Source: Hirudo medicinalis (taxonomy: Eukaryota; Annelida; Clitellata; Hirudinida; Hirudinidae). From it: 64,000 nt of DNA. Shown here one piece after another: positions 1-12,289 of the stretch. Position numbers and translations under genes: made by a program. The notes below the pieces were generated by a model. That model searched no databases. It saw only the letters and a list, made by a program, of their open reading frames with translations, and was not told the origin of the DNA. The DNA lies in assembly GCA_011800805.1 (NCBI GenBank), contig MPNW01000272.1, positions 37,591 through 101,590 of the forward strand. The letters run 5' to 3'. Position 1 is the first letter of the stretch. The number at the start of each line of letters is the position of its first letter.

Positions 1-10
1 CATAACTTGC

Positions 11-1846
11 CTGGAAGTTATCTTTGATGTTGTTGATGCTGCCTTCCACAAAGAAGTCCCTTAGCTGCTTGTTCAGCGGCTTCTTCTTGCAGTGGAACTG
101 ATAAACATCGCTCAAGTTGTTCAGGCAACCTTTTGACGTCCACTTTTGCATCTGAAATGCGCCAAAAAAAATTGACTGCAACTTTTCTGTGCTGATTTAA
201 AAAAAAAAAAGGAATTTTATGAAGGTAAATTTTTATTTCAGCTAGGATCCCGAGATGAAAGATTAATTTTTTTTTTATTTGATCCAAAATTGGAGATCTT
301 CAACCTTTTACATGTTTCCATTATTTCATGCCAAATCATCAACACCATGGTTATGTTGCTGGTTATGTGAGGACCAATTGGAAATGAGTTATTCCATCAA
401 TAGAGAAGATACAAAAACAATGAATGCAATTGTATAATAAGCATATGTGATATAGAAATTATAGCAGGAGAGAGAGTTAGCTCAGAGGGCTGAATTCCTG
501 CTAGCTGTGGCAAAAGCAACAATCATTATTTGTCATGTTCGCAGCCCAGCCTGCATCACCAGGGATCACCTTTGGGAAGAAGCACTGCACAAATGGTTGG
601 GTAATCCTAGTACTTTCATGTCCAATACTAGAAAACAAGGTACTCAATTGACTAGATACAAATAAAGATATTGTATTTACTTACATGATAATACTTACAT
701 GATAATACTTACGATACTGAGTAAATAAAATTCTTGTAATTATTTTAAACAACAAAATTAAAAGCTTAATTTAAAACTCACGGCCAAGGTCGTCTTATCC
801 ATTGGCTTGCCATTCTCTTTGTTCTTCTGAGCTGCCACATGTAACAGTCTCTGGCAACTGGTCAGACCGCAGATGGCAATATGCAGAGCCATCGTATCCA
901 GGAAGTTTGTTTTCGATGGCTTCAAACAATTCAGAAACAGTTTAATAATTAATAAATTTAACAACAAGCAATTATACTACTGAATTGAGTTCAATATTAG
1001 CCCTATCAATGACATCAACTTTCATCTTAGAAACCTCTATCAAATACTGTTCCCTCATGAACGACCGATCAAACTGATGTTGTGGCCAATGAGCAATGAC
1101 TCTGTCTTGTGTCGACTGGTGTCAGAAACTTTGACTAGGTCCGAGAGATTTGGTGTGCCTGAGATGGTTTGATTTGGAAGTAAGTATCTGCTGCACCAGG
1201 AATACCTGCAACAATGTATGATTTAATGTGCCACAGACAGCTAAAAGTAGTTTAAAATGAATTTCAGAAGTTTCAGTATTGTCATTATTTACAAAGAATT
1301 TTTGAATAAAGTTTGCCACTCAAATTGCAATCAGTTTAAACAAATATGAGAAATACAAAATTAAAGAATTGCTGCTCACCAGCAATGAGGTGACACTGCT
1401 GTAACCATGAGAGGATGTCCCCCACTGGGCACAAGGGCTTCAACATCGATAACCAGCACTTCATCAGTTGGGAATTCTACAGAAGACCAGGTTCCTGTCG
1501 TAGCATCATACCTCGTCCATCCCTCTCTTAAAACCCATGTTTTTGGTTTGCTGGGTAAAGATGCATTGGCTATTCTGTTGGCCAAATCCACATAAGAGTT
1601 TGTCTGTTTGTTTGCAATGTTTTTAAAGTGTTCTGCTATTGAATTCCCTTTCAAGAGAGGTAAATTCAATTCGACTGAATCCACGTTTTGTACCTTGTCG
1701 TAAGGAATATTAAACGTCCTGAGATGATCAATCATCTGATTCTTCAGTTTTTCACTCAACGGTTTATCCTTAACTTTGTTTTTAAAAATATGATCTCGAA
1801 GCGACCTTCTCAGCATTTGAATGCCGACTAAATTATGTCTCAACAT
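11..1846 (-). CDS. POLG: DNA polymerase gamma catalytic subunit, 5' part of gene (partial)
   Basis: Mitochondrial replicative DNA polymerase; the visible part covers the N-terminus and the start of the 3'-5' exonuclease domain. Exons on the minus strand: 1846-1380 (start ATG at 1846), 1205-1020, 919-782 and 151-11; the rest lies beyond the left edge. Exon 1 has the family motif LRHNLVGIQML near the start, then EGWTRY and the exonuclease I motif IDVEAL. Exon 2 begins with the conserved WYSWC and carries the exonuclease II motif IGHNIS followed by FDRSF after a frame change. Exon 3 has FLDTMALHIAICG. Exon 4 ends KDNFQ and its donor reads GCAAGT, a GC-type donor. The first residues are Arg-rich and could serve as a mitochondrial targeting peptide. 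Exon 2 lacks one base near 1071, inside exonuclease II; since the other exons are clean, a sequence error is more likely than a pseudogene. Identity is secure from motif order. Confidence 0.9.
509..604 (-). repeat. SINE-like element with tRNA-type B box, in POLG intron
   Basis: On the minus strand this block reads TTCCCAAAGGTGATCCC, then TGCAGGCTGGGCTGCGAAC, then ATGACA and TTGTTGC. The same word order occurs at about 17005-17160 and 41141-41265 on the plus strand and in part at 27590-27665 on the minus strand. The GGGTTCGAAC-like core resembles an RNA polymerase III B box, so I read it as one dispersed tRNA-derived SINE family. It lies in the POLG intron between 151 and 782. Confidence 0.5.
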
Positions 1847-2367
1847 TCTCGATTACAGTTAATTTAATTAATAAGCACTTTTAGCGTGATCGCCTCTCTA
1901 ACACATTATAAACAAAGATGCGTATTTGCGGCAACCATGAATCGGATCTAGTCGGAATTTAATCAGTACAGTTAAGTTAAGTTCAATCAATTACTTAACA
2001 AATGTTTTTTTTAAATTTTTATGGAGTTCATATCGACCAACTATGCTCATTCTATCACTTTTGGAATAGACTGAGCCCTCCCGACCCGTGGTTTTACTTG
2101 AGGCCATTCCCATTCTTCATTAAGTTCTCGTCGCAACTTAGCATATTCTAAGATTTGATGCATTTATTACTAATTGAAAGATTGCCACCGCAATTCCGAT
2201 TAGTTGAGACAATCTTATGCAGAATTGCAATAAAACAGACGACATTGTCTTTTCTATAATGTTCCAAAATAATTAAACCATGCAAAATCCTGATAAAATA
2301 GATCCATAAAACAGGTACGATATCGTCTTCATCAAGATTCACAACCAAGATGTCAATTAAGTCAAAA
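1847..2367. other. Intergenic spacer between POLG and the methyltransferase array
   Basis: About 520 bases between the POLG start codon and the stop codon of the first METTL24-like gene. It should contain the POLG promoter and the 3' UTR of the neighbour, both on the minus strand. I see no conserved coding segment and no clear promoter motif. Confidence 0.5.
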
Positions 2368-4547
2368 TTAAAAATAGTTAATGTTCAAGTACACAACTTC
2401 ATGGCAACACCAAATATCCACACCCGTACGATCAGAAGGAAATTTTGGTGCCAGCGTATTTCTGTGGGCGTACCATCTGTAAAAACCTAAACCTCGCAGT
2501 CCTTTCAACAAATTCAAGTAATAGCGTAGCTTATAAATTGGTGTCGTTTTCCCTAAATATGCCTCATCAGTGTGTATTTCAAAAGCCAATTGTTTGACTT
2601 TGAGCAAGGATCCATCTCTAATTGAAGTATTGAGAACTGGCCATTCACTGCCTTCTATGTCGAACTTTACGTAGTCGATAATCTTCTGAAAATGAATTGA
2701 AAGGTCATTTAATCTCTGTCAGTCAAAGTGCCACTTCACATCAAGTCACAAAAACAAACTCAAATTAAGACAAGAAAGTCAGCTAACATCATCATCTCTG
2801 AATATATGCTGAATCGTCTTTAATGTATTTATTCTCCAAAGGTTATTGAGTACGATGTCATCGCCACCTAATCCTTCTTTAAGGAAAACATTTCTGGGTT
2901 TCCTCCAATGATCTGATACTGACATGCTAAATATTATAATAATAAATAAGACACAAATGATATTATTTTAACATAACGATTCAAAAAGCGATGAAATTTA
3001 ACGCTCGTTTGGACAATATTTTTGACCACATTCTCAGCGATTCAATGGGAACTTCAAATAGAAAAATTTCGAACTTGCAGCAATTTTTTTCTAATTTTTT
3101 ATTATTCCGAATTTAAGTTAAGCTTGTGAGATCAGCAATCACGTTGAGTTACCTTTACCAGCATTTTCTGGGGAATCTCCAATTTTAAATTTAATATTTG
3201 TGCCTAAAGCATAAAACCTCAGTTTTAAGTTGTCGAATTGCAGAGTGAAATAATAAACTAGACACTTCAACAAATTGACTCCCAAACATATCAATGCAAA
3301 TTTTCTCGCAAGGCCATCAATTCACATTCTTAATGTTTGAGGCGCTGCACAATTCAGAAGTGGAATTTACACATAATATTCATATTTCCTCTTAAAAACA
3401 CATAAAAATAAATGATCTTAATTTCATGAATCATTTCTCCGGAGAAGTTTAGATATTAGAATAAACATTTTTAAACAAAATTTAAAAATTGGTGCAACCT
3501 TGGATCGAAAGAACGCACAACACAATTGTATCTTTCTACGATGCCGTCGTCGAACGACCAATCACCGTCAATCCTAAATTTGAATATCACAAAAAAAAAT
3601 TTAATTCCAATATTTACAAATCGGTGACAATCTGCTCAATTACCCAAACGAATAGACAATGCAAGGTTCCTTTGGGAGGAAATTTCCGTGCTCACAAACA
3701 TCCCACCCTCCGTCCCCAACATTTCCAATTCGCGCGGAGAGCGGACATCTAATTTCGACGCTCTCTGAAGCTCTGTCAATCAATAAAAACAATCAATTCG
3801 ATCAATTGTCTGTCGCTAGGATGTTTCCTAGGTTTATTGATGCCATGCATGGCGATTTTCAAGTTAGCTACTAGTACTACTGTCATAGCACTTAATTTTA
3901 GTATTATCATTAACATTATTATTATTTTTATTAATTATCGTTATTATCATTGTTATCATCACCATCATCATCATCATCATCATCATCGTCATCACCGTCA
4001 TTATCACCACCATCACCACCGTCGTCGTCTTCGTCGTCATCGTCATCATCATCATCATCATCATTATTGTTATTATTGAGGTGTTGTCCAAATTTGACAC
4101 CAAGGCCATTTTTGACCCTTTCGTTACTACCAATAAATTACAAAAACCGTGGAGTATGGACGTAAGTCATTTGATAGAATTTGAAACTGAGAAAACATTA
4201 GATATCGTAAAACAAACTCGATGAAAATCCGTTCCACTTCTAAATCTCCAGCATTAGCCGGCAAATCCTTTTTTGCAAAATCCTGTTCTAAATAGAGAGA
4301 TATTTCATATTCAACTGGATCCGAACCGTGAAACACCTTGTTTTTTTCTCTTTTTGGCCTGTATGAAACATGCCATTTTGAGAATCACTTAGCTGACACA
4401 CAGTGATGAAAACGTCAACTTTGTTTACATCAATTATTAGTCGGCGGTACGAACCTGTGAGAACAGGGCCTTAAGCAACTGATAACAAATCAATGAAGCC
4501 AAAGCTAGAGGCAGCAGACATATTTTATTATTCTTCGCAATCCACAT
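2368..4547 (-). CDS. METTL24-like membrane-anchored putative methyltransferase, copy A
   Basis: Most 3' copy of a five-gene tandem array. Exons (minus): 4547-4455, 4336-4218, 3772-3644, 3573-3499, 2926-2788, 2685-2368; in frame, about 290 residues. Exon 1 encodes a short N-terminus and one hydrophobic segment (CLLPLALASLICYQLL), a type II signal anchor. Exon 3 carries RIGNVGDGGWDVCE and CIVYSFG, exon 4 GDWSFDDGIVERY and RSFDPR, and exon 6 VKFDIEGSEW, QLAFEIHTDE and the C-terminal WCCHE. This order matches the METTL24 / Methyltransf_22 family (PF13383), presumed SAM-dependent with unknown substrate. The acceptor of exon 2 is the least certain boundary. An upstream GC-rich CCAAT-like block at 4993-5050 may be its promoter. 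The family call is firm; the activity is inferred from the family. Confidence 0.85.
3895..4080. repeat. ATC/ATT trinucleotide microsatellite
   Basis: A run of imperfect ATC, ATT and GTC trinucleotides inside intron 2 of METTL24-like copy A. It produces open frames of poly-His, poly-Ser or poly-Met on both strands, which are artefacts of the repeat. Confidence 0.9.
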
Positions 4548-4992
4548 TACAAAATATTTTGACAGAGTTCAGTCTCAACTGAAAAAAAGATTTATAAAAG
4601 AATTTTGCAGAATCAACCATAAGTGAATTAACTGTCAAGCATCCATATAAAAAAATTAATTTTGCAATAAATTGTATTTGTTTATATATCCATGATTAAG
4701 TGATACGTATGCCAACATTGCTATCTAATACTCGAACAAAATTAACTGCTTTTGTAACCATTTTTTAACAGTCTTTTAAATTTTGAGATTCCTGAAATGC
4801 ACTTATTATATGCAAATCCACATGTCTTTGCGTCTAATCGTTAAAAGTGTTACCCATGCAAATACTTAATTAGTTTAACACAATAACGATCACAAGAAGC
4901 ATTCACCTCGAACATTACTTATGTCAAAAATTAAAATGCCGCAACAGACCTTTAGAAATCGAATAATCCTTCAGCTTTAAGCCCACTACCAA

Positions 4993-5050
4993 CGCCAATC
5001 AAAACCGCGCCCAAAATGAGCAATTCAAATTTGAAATAAGTGACATTATC
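4993..5050 (-). promoter_or_regulatory. Candidate promoter block of METTL24-like copy A
   Basis: The plus strand shows GCCAATCAAAACCGCGCC followed about 20 bases later by AAATAAGTGACATT. A near copy (GCCAGTCAGAACCGCGCC, then AAATAAATGACATT) lies upstream of copy D at 19591-19636. Both sit roughly 450-510 bases before the respective start codon, where surrounding sequence has otherwise diverged. On the coding strand this gives a GC-rich box and an inverted CCAAT-type box (ATTGGC). Regulatory function is inferred from position and conservation only. Confidence 0.4.
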
Positions 5051-5339
5051 TTTATTGAAAAGTTAAAAGAAAGATGATGTTTTACGAAACGTATAGAGAA
5101 ATTAATTTATTTATTTACTACTTAATCTTTCAAGCCTTCCAAAAGTGATTATATAATAAATTCATCATAACAGTGGACGGAAATCTTTCTCAAACAACAT
5201 TTCGTTACAACAATCAAATATAATTATTACGAAATAAATAAAATCGTCGTCTGTAGCATGGAATGAAGATAATAAATCTCGAACTAAATAATAACTTTTC
5301 TTATGAAGACTGCGATGTTTAGTTGATATGTTGTCCTTT

Positions 5340-5455
5340 TATTAACGTCCGTTGCATAGGTAGAAGATCAGGACGGTGCTCCCGCAACGAGATTCGAATA
5401 CGTGTAAGAGGGGAAGTCTTAGACGTTAGACCATGCGAGAGCAACTTAGTTGATA
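5340..5455 (-). repeat. tRNA-like sequence, probable SINE head
   Basis: The minus strand has CATGGTCTAACGTCTAAGAC (A-box-like) and then GTATTCGAATCTC (B-box-like), spaced as in a tRNA promoter. No convincing acceptor stem can be drawn, so this is more likely a tRNA-derived SINE or tRNA pseudogene than a working tRNA. It lies between METTL24-like copies A and B. Confidence 0.4.
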
Positions 5456-5812
5456 TGAAGAATATCCTATTTTTATTACAATTACTTAATGTCAATAAAA
5501 ATTCATGAAATCGTTTTGTAAATATACTGCTTACTACTCATAAAAATAGGAAAAGGTTCCTTAAACAGAATAAGCGAATTAAACAATTGTTAATTACGCA
5601 TGTACGTCCATTTGTTAATGAACATTAGGATGAGCTCCTCTTAGAGCAATTATGAGACAAAAGAAAAAGTTAAATTAGCCACTTAGTTTTTGAAAGAAAG
5701 GAGAAATAGCAATTCCACATGGTAAATACGGAACATTTCATCACCATGATATTACATAATGCATAACCTGCATAAGGCATACAGTGCATAGCGAATTCCG
5801 ATTATTTGTCAT

Positions 5813-8535
5813 TCACAAATAATTAATGTTCAAGTACACAACTTCATGGCAACACCAAATATCCACACCCGTACGATCAGAAGGAAATTTTGGTGCCAGC
5901 GTATTTCTGTGGGCGTACCATCTGTAAAAACCTAAATCTCGCAGTCCTTTCAACAAATCCAAGTAATACCTTAGCTTAGAAATTGATGTCGTTTCCCTAT
6001 GGGACTCATCAGTGTGTATTTCAAAAGCTAATTGTTTGACTTTGAGCAAGGATCCATCTCTAATTGAAGTATTGAGAACTGGCCATTCACCGCCTTCTAT
6101 GTCGAACTTTACGTAGTCGATAATCTTCTGAAAATGAATTGAAAGGTCATTTAATTTCTGTCAGTCAAAGTGCCACTTCACATCAAATCATAAAACCAAA
6201 CTCGAAATTAAGACAAGAAAGTCAGCTAACATCATCGTCTCTGAATATATGCTGAATCGTCTTTAATGTATTTATTCTCCATAGGTTATCGAGTATGATA
6301 TCTTCGCCACCTAATCCTTCTTTAAGAAAAACATTGCTAGGTTTCCTCCAATGATCTGGTATATTCATGCTGAATAATATAATGAATGATAAAAAATACT
6401 AACTATTAATTGAAATATTAAATATATATCTCAATATCTCACGTCAAATGGAGATTCATAGTTGTTAAATTGTAATTAATGAAGAACTACTAAAAAAAAA
6501 TGCGCCTTTTACTTATTTGCCGGTTAGACGTTATGATGAATAATGGGTACATTATTAGTTAAAAGATGGAATTTATCCCGCACGAGTGTTGGCAATATTA
6601 TATCACTATTTAAGCCAAAACTGAATATTAACATTCAGGGCATTCAGAGCTTTGAGGAGGCCTGAGCCAATTACAAAATTTAAGAGGTCCCTTTGTCTAT
6701 TTTGGTGTGCAACAAGCAACCAAGTTATGCCAATTTTGGTAATGGGACAGTAAAAAATAAGTTATGATTCAATTTTTGAAGCCCTCTTTGAAGCAGAGGT
6801 ACTGGCAAAGTGCCTCGCCTTCTCCCTATGGTAGGCCCTATCAATATTAAATGTATAATAAGCAATGGTTTTCGAAGGACTTAGTAGAATCCACTATGGA
6901 CATTCTTTACTCCTACCATATGAATGTTGTAGTCACAAATTACAAATGACATTTTATGTTTCTCATCAAAGCCTGGGGAGCCATATCTACCTAAAGGGTC
7001 AGCAGGAATAGGGGTGAGGGAACCAGCCCTCTGTTTCTAAGGAGAGAGAGCATGTTCGCTCAACCAACCCCAAAAACTTCCAAAAAGTGGCGACTTATTA
7101 TAATTCGCTTGTCCATCTCAAAAGTTGAGGTGTAAACCGTAAGAATACTGAAATAAAAAAAAATTGATCACATCGATCCAACAAGTCACTTGTCAAAATT
7201 TTCAGTGTCCGCAACAGCCTCTCGCAAATTCATCTGTCTTAAATTTTTTTTCTTGAAATATAACACTTGGTTTCAGAGTAGAAATTCATATACATTTATT
7301 TTATACAATTCTCATTTTCTCGGGAAATCAAGAAATATTAAAAATGAATTCCAACCTCGGATCGAATGAACGCACGACGCAGTCGTATTTTTTTAATATC
7401 CCGTCGTCGAATGACCAATCATAATTAATCCTAAATTTGAAAATAATAAAATAATTTAATATTTATCAAATATTGAAAATTCCAGCCATTACCCAAATGA
7501 GTAAACGATACATGGTTTCTTTGGGATGAAATTGCCAAATTCACAAACATCCCATCCTCCATCTCCAGTGTTTCCAATTCGATATGATTTCGGACAGGTA
7601 ATTTCTCCGCTCTCAGACAATCTGTCAATCATTTTCATCGATTTAATTTAAATTTTTTTCTTAACACGTGTTCCCATGCAATGAATCTCATTTTTAAGTA
7701 TGAAGTTGCGCAGTGGATGATAAAAAAAAATTGATTCGAAATATTTTCTGAGAGATTAAAGATAAAATACTGTAAAACAAACTCGACGAAGGTTCGTTCC
7801 ACAAGTAAATCATCAGCTTCAGGTGGTAAATCTATTTCTTTTAGAATCGGTTGTAATGACGCAAGTTTCGAGGCAATTAATTCCTCTCGAAGATGGAGGT
7901 CTTTCTTTAAGTCGGACTAATTATCAGTTAAATATTGATTTATTTATTTTATATATTATATATTGTATAATATTGTTATAACCCTGAAAAATGCCATTAA
8001 TTAATTTTTGTAGTTATGTTTAAGTTTAATTAGTTTTCGTTATATTCACTATCTTTTTGTTCCACGGCCATCATACAAGAACGCAAAACAGACAAGATCT
8101 CAGAGAATCTCGAAGCCCACATTGAAGAACATTCCTATTCAGCAAATAATCCCGCAACTGATCGTTACGCAATAACTGGCTTCAGGATTATTGCGTAAGC
8201 GTGGTATTTACAGTTAATACCACTCAGTTGATAACTGAATATTTACTGAATAATTCCAACAATAAACTCGGCATAAATTAAGCTCCGTCGTTTATTACAA
8301 TATTTATATTAATTAATTAATGTTTTTATTAGTTGTTGATTAACAAATAATAAGAATAACTTTACAGTATCTAAATTTAAATAATTTCAAAAGCAATGGG
8401 AACCTGGACGTGGCCACTCCGATTTTGTGTTGGTAAATTGTTTATTGGATAAGATAAAATTAGCTGATAAGAAATCCATGTGAATGCTGCTACAGCAATC
8501 AGCAGACATACTTTGCCGTTATTCAAAATCCACAT
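5813..8535 (-). CDS. METTL24-like membrane-anchored putative methyltransferase, copy B
   Basis: Second gene of the array. Exons (minus): 8535-8404, 7916-7783, 7621-7493, 7430-7356, 6369-6231, 6127-5813; in frame, about 307 residues. Exon 1 starts MWILNNGKVCLL and holds one hydrophobic helix, so a type II membrane protein with lumenal or extracellular catalytic part is likely. Exon 2 is a stem rich in Leu, Glu and Lys ending VERTFVE. Exons 3-6 carry RIGNTGDGGWDVCEFGN, YDWSFDDGILKKY, VRSFDPR, FDIEGGEW, QLAFEIHTDE and WCCHE. Exons 5-6 and the intron between them are almost identical to those of copy A, whereas the other introns differ, which points to recent gene conversion. Its large intron 4 (6370-7355) has no recognisable coding content. 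Intron 1 contains a repeat shared with copy E. Confidence 0.86.
8125..8303. repeat. Dispersed repeat shared with 22129-22308
   Basis: About 180 bases in intron 1 of copy B match a block in intron 4 of copy E in the same orientation. Shared words include GCAATAACTGGC, GCGTGGTAT, TAACTGAATATTTA and CGGCATAAATTAAG. No coding content. Its class is unknown; it could be a short non-autonomous element that inserted twice. Confidence 0.65.
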
Positions 8536-8559
8536 CTCAAAACTTCGGATTACAGTTCG

Positions 8560-9265
8560 GAAAATACCAGTAGTTATAATTGTCTTTTGTTTTAGTACCT
8601 CAGCAAAAATATTAATACTATTTATTTAAACTTCTGTAAATCGTAATCACCTTAAATTAATTCACCCTTCACGTGATCTCGTCAAGGAATACTTATATGT
8701 GTCAACAATTATTTATAAAAAAGAACTTATAATGCAGCTACAGGTTATCAGGTCGGCATGCACCACGCACAAATTAAGACTCAGTCCTTTTTTATAGCGA
8801 ACGCAGCCTATGAACCAGGTGTGAGGAGTGCTCCAGATTGCTATGATGAGAAAAATTTGGTAATCATCTTTTGCGAACAACGATCACTTGCAATTATATC
8901 GCCACGTTTGTAATAATTTAATAAAAAAACAAACGATATCGCTTTCATTTAGACGAAGATGGTTTCAATGGGAACGATGTCAAAATGCTAGCGAATGTTT
9001 TAAAGATAATTCTGTCGCATGCTTAACAATATGCTGCTGATGTTATTACAACAGCACCTCTGTTGTTTTTAATGATCTTAATGATATCATCTATTTTCGA
9101 AGTTATTATTAACACCTGCCAATACATCACAGAGGGACACCATTTCAACTTTTCCTAGGGTGTGGAAAACCTTCGTATAACTTGATGAGATAACCTATTT
9201 TGTTTCTTCTCAAACGTCAGAGGTGCACTTAAGTCGGTCAAGGGGCGTTGCCCAAACCCCTAAAT
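8560..9265. other. Spacer upstream of METTL24-like copy B
   Basis: Non-coding stretch before copy B, AT-rich. It has no match to the candidate promoter block seen upstream of copies A and D, and I find no reading frame of note. Confidence 0.4.
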
Positions 9266-9269
9266 TAAG

Positions 9270-9800
9270 TCCCTGTCTTCCACAAACATTTGATCAAACC
9301 TTTCAGCACTTTGGCACTTGTTATTTCTAAGACCAGCCTCCACAACATTGTAAAAATATAATTTCCGGAGACGATTGTACATGCATTAATGCCAAATGAT
9401 TGAGCTTTTCAACTTTCAGAATGGATCGAAGGTAATTCTCGATACGCTTCAAAGCAGAAAGAGACCTCTCTCCAGAACAGTTTGTGACGAGAATTGATAA
9501 GTAAATGCGTAAACAAATGTACATGTTTGGAAAAGTATCCTGTATTTCATTGTTAACGATGGCTTGAATGCAATAAAGTTCCCTTTATTTTCACCTTTTT
9601 GACTTAGCCGTACATCAGATTCAGGTTCATTCACTCATTGTACTCTTGGGAATAAACAATTTCCTCGGGGAAAGCTGGCATTGAAGTTTTCTGGGTAGGT
9701 TTTCAGCAACCTCTCTGCCGCATCCATCAGTTGGTCATCGTTTACCGATGGCATTTCTGCATTAAGATTAGACAACATAAATACATAAGTTTCGGGCGCA
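9270..9800 (-). mobile_element. Remnant of hAT-type transposase (C-terminal dimerisation region)
   Basis: The minus strand encodes NCSGERSLSALKRIENYLRS and then EKLNHLALMHVQS, the typical hATC dimerisation signature (PF05699; compare the SFSALKRIK and RLNGLALL patterns of the family). Upstream, AERLLKTYPENFNASFP lies in another frame, so at least one frameshift separates the pieces. Only the 3' end of the transposase is visible and there are no clear terminal inverted repeats. It is a dead fragment between METTL24-like copies B and C. Confidence 0.7.
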
Positions 9801-10557
9801 ATGATTTGATGGGCCTCAAGGCTTCGGCCTAGTCAGCCTTAGGAATAATGCGGCACTAAAGGACACCCGCATTTATGAATTTGAACTCATGTGAAGAAGC
9901 AGACCGTTAGGAAAGAGAGCTTGGCAGAATTCTACCAAATGTAGATACATTTGTTAAGTTTTCTTGATCTTCTTGCTTTACTGAGACTCATGAATCTAGA
10001 GCTAAATGATGTTTATAAACGCGAAAAATACTTCGTCTCAAGCTGTTCGCCTATACACTTTGGTCAACAAAATAATCAATGCCTTGTAAAAATTTAAGAT
10101 TCAACGAGCCACTTGCAGTCGATAGCATATTTATTTAAGAATATTCAATAAATTAACTTTAGCCTTGTAATAATTAATTTAATTTTAATTGGGTTTCACT
10201 TATTATAAAGATATTATTTCGAGCTAATTTTATTAGCATTTCCATGCCGATATTGGTCTCTTACAAACGATTTTTTTCCAAGTTAACTCAATCAGCAATA
10301 ATTTAACGATATATCAATTTAGGTAACTTAATAATAATGATAATAAATAAATAACTTTAGTTGTTTAGTAAGCTTGTTGGGAAAATACAAATTTATTGTT
10401 TTAATTATGATTCTAATTTTTCTCCTAGAAACTTATTTTTTGATTCTTTTTATTTGCCAGATGATGTATAAATGATGCTAAACCTTCGAATATTGACAGA
10501 TCTTGTGATAAACTTTCTTTATTAACATAAATTGCCACAGCATATTAAATAAATTAC

Positions 10558-12160
10558 ATGATATTCATTTTCTTATTGATCAATAATGATGCTAACATAA
10601 TTGCTGTAAGAGAAACTTGGTTAAATTCTGATAATGAAGATTTTGTTTCTGACAATGGTTTTAAATTTATCTCTAGTTGTAGATTTGTTGATAGAGGAGG
10701 TGGTGTTGGTCTTTTTCTTTCTAATTACATTTCATTTAAAATTGTTGATCTCGCTTCTCTTTGTATTCAGGTGACTTATGTTGAATTTCTTCTTATAAAA
10801 ATTTGACAGCCTAAATCAACAGATATTTATGTTGGTGTGGTTTATAGACGCCCCAATAGTAACGTGAAATTATTTAATTCGGAATTTTTTAACTTGTTAG
10901 AATATTTGTTTGGCCTACTCAAATTTTATTTCCCAATATTTAAGACTGTTTTCCTCTGGTCTCTCATTCTGGTATTTCTCATAGTTGTTTGCAGCCATGG
11001 ATGACTTCTGCTCTTAAGTCATGCCAAACAAAAATAAACTCTAGAACTTTTGTTAAACATCCATCAACTCATGAGAAAATTTCTTTCATTACTTACAGAA
11101 ATTAATTTAGTAAAATTAAAGAGGGCTGCTAAGAAATCATATCACATTAAGCTTTTTTCTGGATGTAAATGTAATATACCTAAGACTTGGAATTTGCGCA
11201 GATCCTCAATAGGACATAAAGCTAGCTCAAATGATAATTCTTTTTCCTTTTTTAATGATAATGATCAATTACTTATGCCCTCTGAGTTTGCAAATCAACT
11301 TAATCTTCATTTCTCCACTATTGGTGGTAGAATTAATAACAGCGTTCCCAAATCTACTTACGATTCATAACGATCATATCTTAATCAACCTCAGTTACAA
11401 TCTTCCTTCCATGAGATTCCTTCCATCTAGTCCTTTGGAAATTGTTAAAGTTCCTTTATACTCTTAATACTTCTCATAGCTGTGGCATTGATAATGTTGG
11501 TCCATGTATTGTCCATGAATTTATATCCTTGATTGCTGACCCATTATCTTCTAACTTTAATTGTTCTTTTCGTACCGTATTGTATGGTATTGTCCCTTCC
11601 GAGTTAAAATCTCTTAAAGTTATTCCTTTATTCAAATCTGGTGACTATAATAATTTCATTCATTATTGACATACATCCATTTTGCCTTGCTTTTCCAAAC
11701 TTAGTGAAAAAATTGCACGTAGCAGACTATGTGATCATTTTGACAAATTTCATTTATTAAATGACTCTCTAAATTATTTTCCACTCTAAAAAATCTATAT
11801 CATTTGACGCTCCCCTTTCTATTAACTTTTGTTCTTCTAAATAGGGTTACTCAAATTCATATATGGTCATTTTGATTGATGAACATTTAACTTGGTCAAA
11901 GCATATTTCTCATGTTCAAAGTCTAATAGCTAAAAATATTGGCATCATTGCAAGAATTCGCCATTTTACCAATACTTCTTTTGTACTTTTCTCTTATTTA
12001 GCCCTATCTGACTTACTGTAATATTATATGGGCCTCTACTTATCGTTCTCATTTAGATAGGTTGAACATTTTTACAAAAGCATATTATTCGTATTGTTTT
12101 CTTGTTGCCATTTTTATCCTCAATTAATTTAACTTTCGTAAACAATAAACTATTAAATAT
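10558..12160 (+). mobile_element. Decayed non-LTR retrotransposon (endonuclease and reverse transcriptase)
   Basis: Pieces of a LINE ORF2 occur in order with frame breaks. Near 10590 is IIAVRETWLNSDNEDF and RGGGVGLFLSNYI, the apurinic-like endonuclease; then DIYVGVVYRRPNSNV. Near 11480 is HSCGIDNVG and PLSSNFNCSF, and LKVIPLFKSGDYNNF followed by SILPCFSKLSEKIA, the start of the reverse transcriptase. Near 11870 is VILIDEHLTWSKHISHV, the palm/thumb region after the catalytic motif. The endonuclease type and motifs suggest a CR1/L2/Jockey-like clade. The element is inactive because several frames are interrupted and the catalytic YxDD segment is not recognisable. Confidence 0.8.
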
Positions 12161-12289
12161 CTATCAGATTGACAGTTGAATTCAGAGTTGCTCTTTTCAT
12201 GTTCTCTTATGATTATAATGCTCTCCCCAAGATATTTTCAGGTTTGTTCTCTGACAGCAACAATTACAACAACCCTCGCCATTTTCTAC

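Noticed and set aside
3837..4165. Open frames of poly-His, poly-Ser and poly-Met on both strands
   Set aside because: They are translations of an ATC/ATT microsatellite in an intron of METTL24-like copy A.
3578..4217. Possibility that METTL24-like exon 2 ends at TTT before GTTTTA
   Set aside because: That donor gives the wrong phase for exon 3. The donor GTTTGT (GTATGT in copy E), five bases earlier, is conserved in all five copies and gives the right phase.
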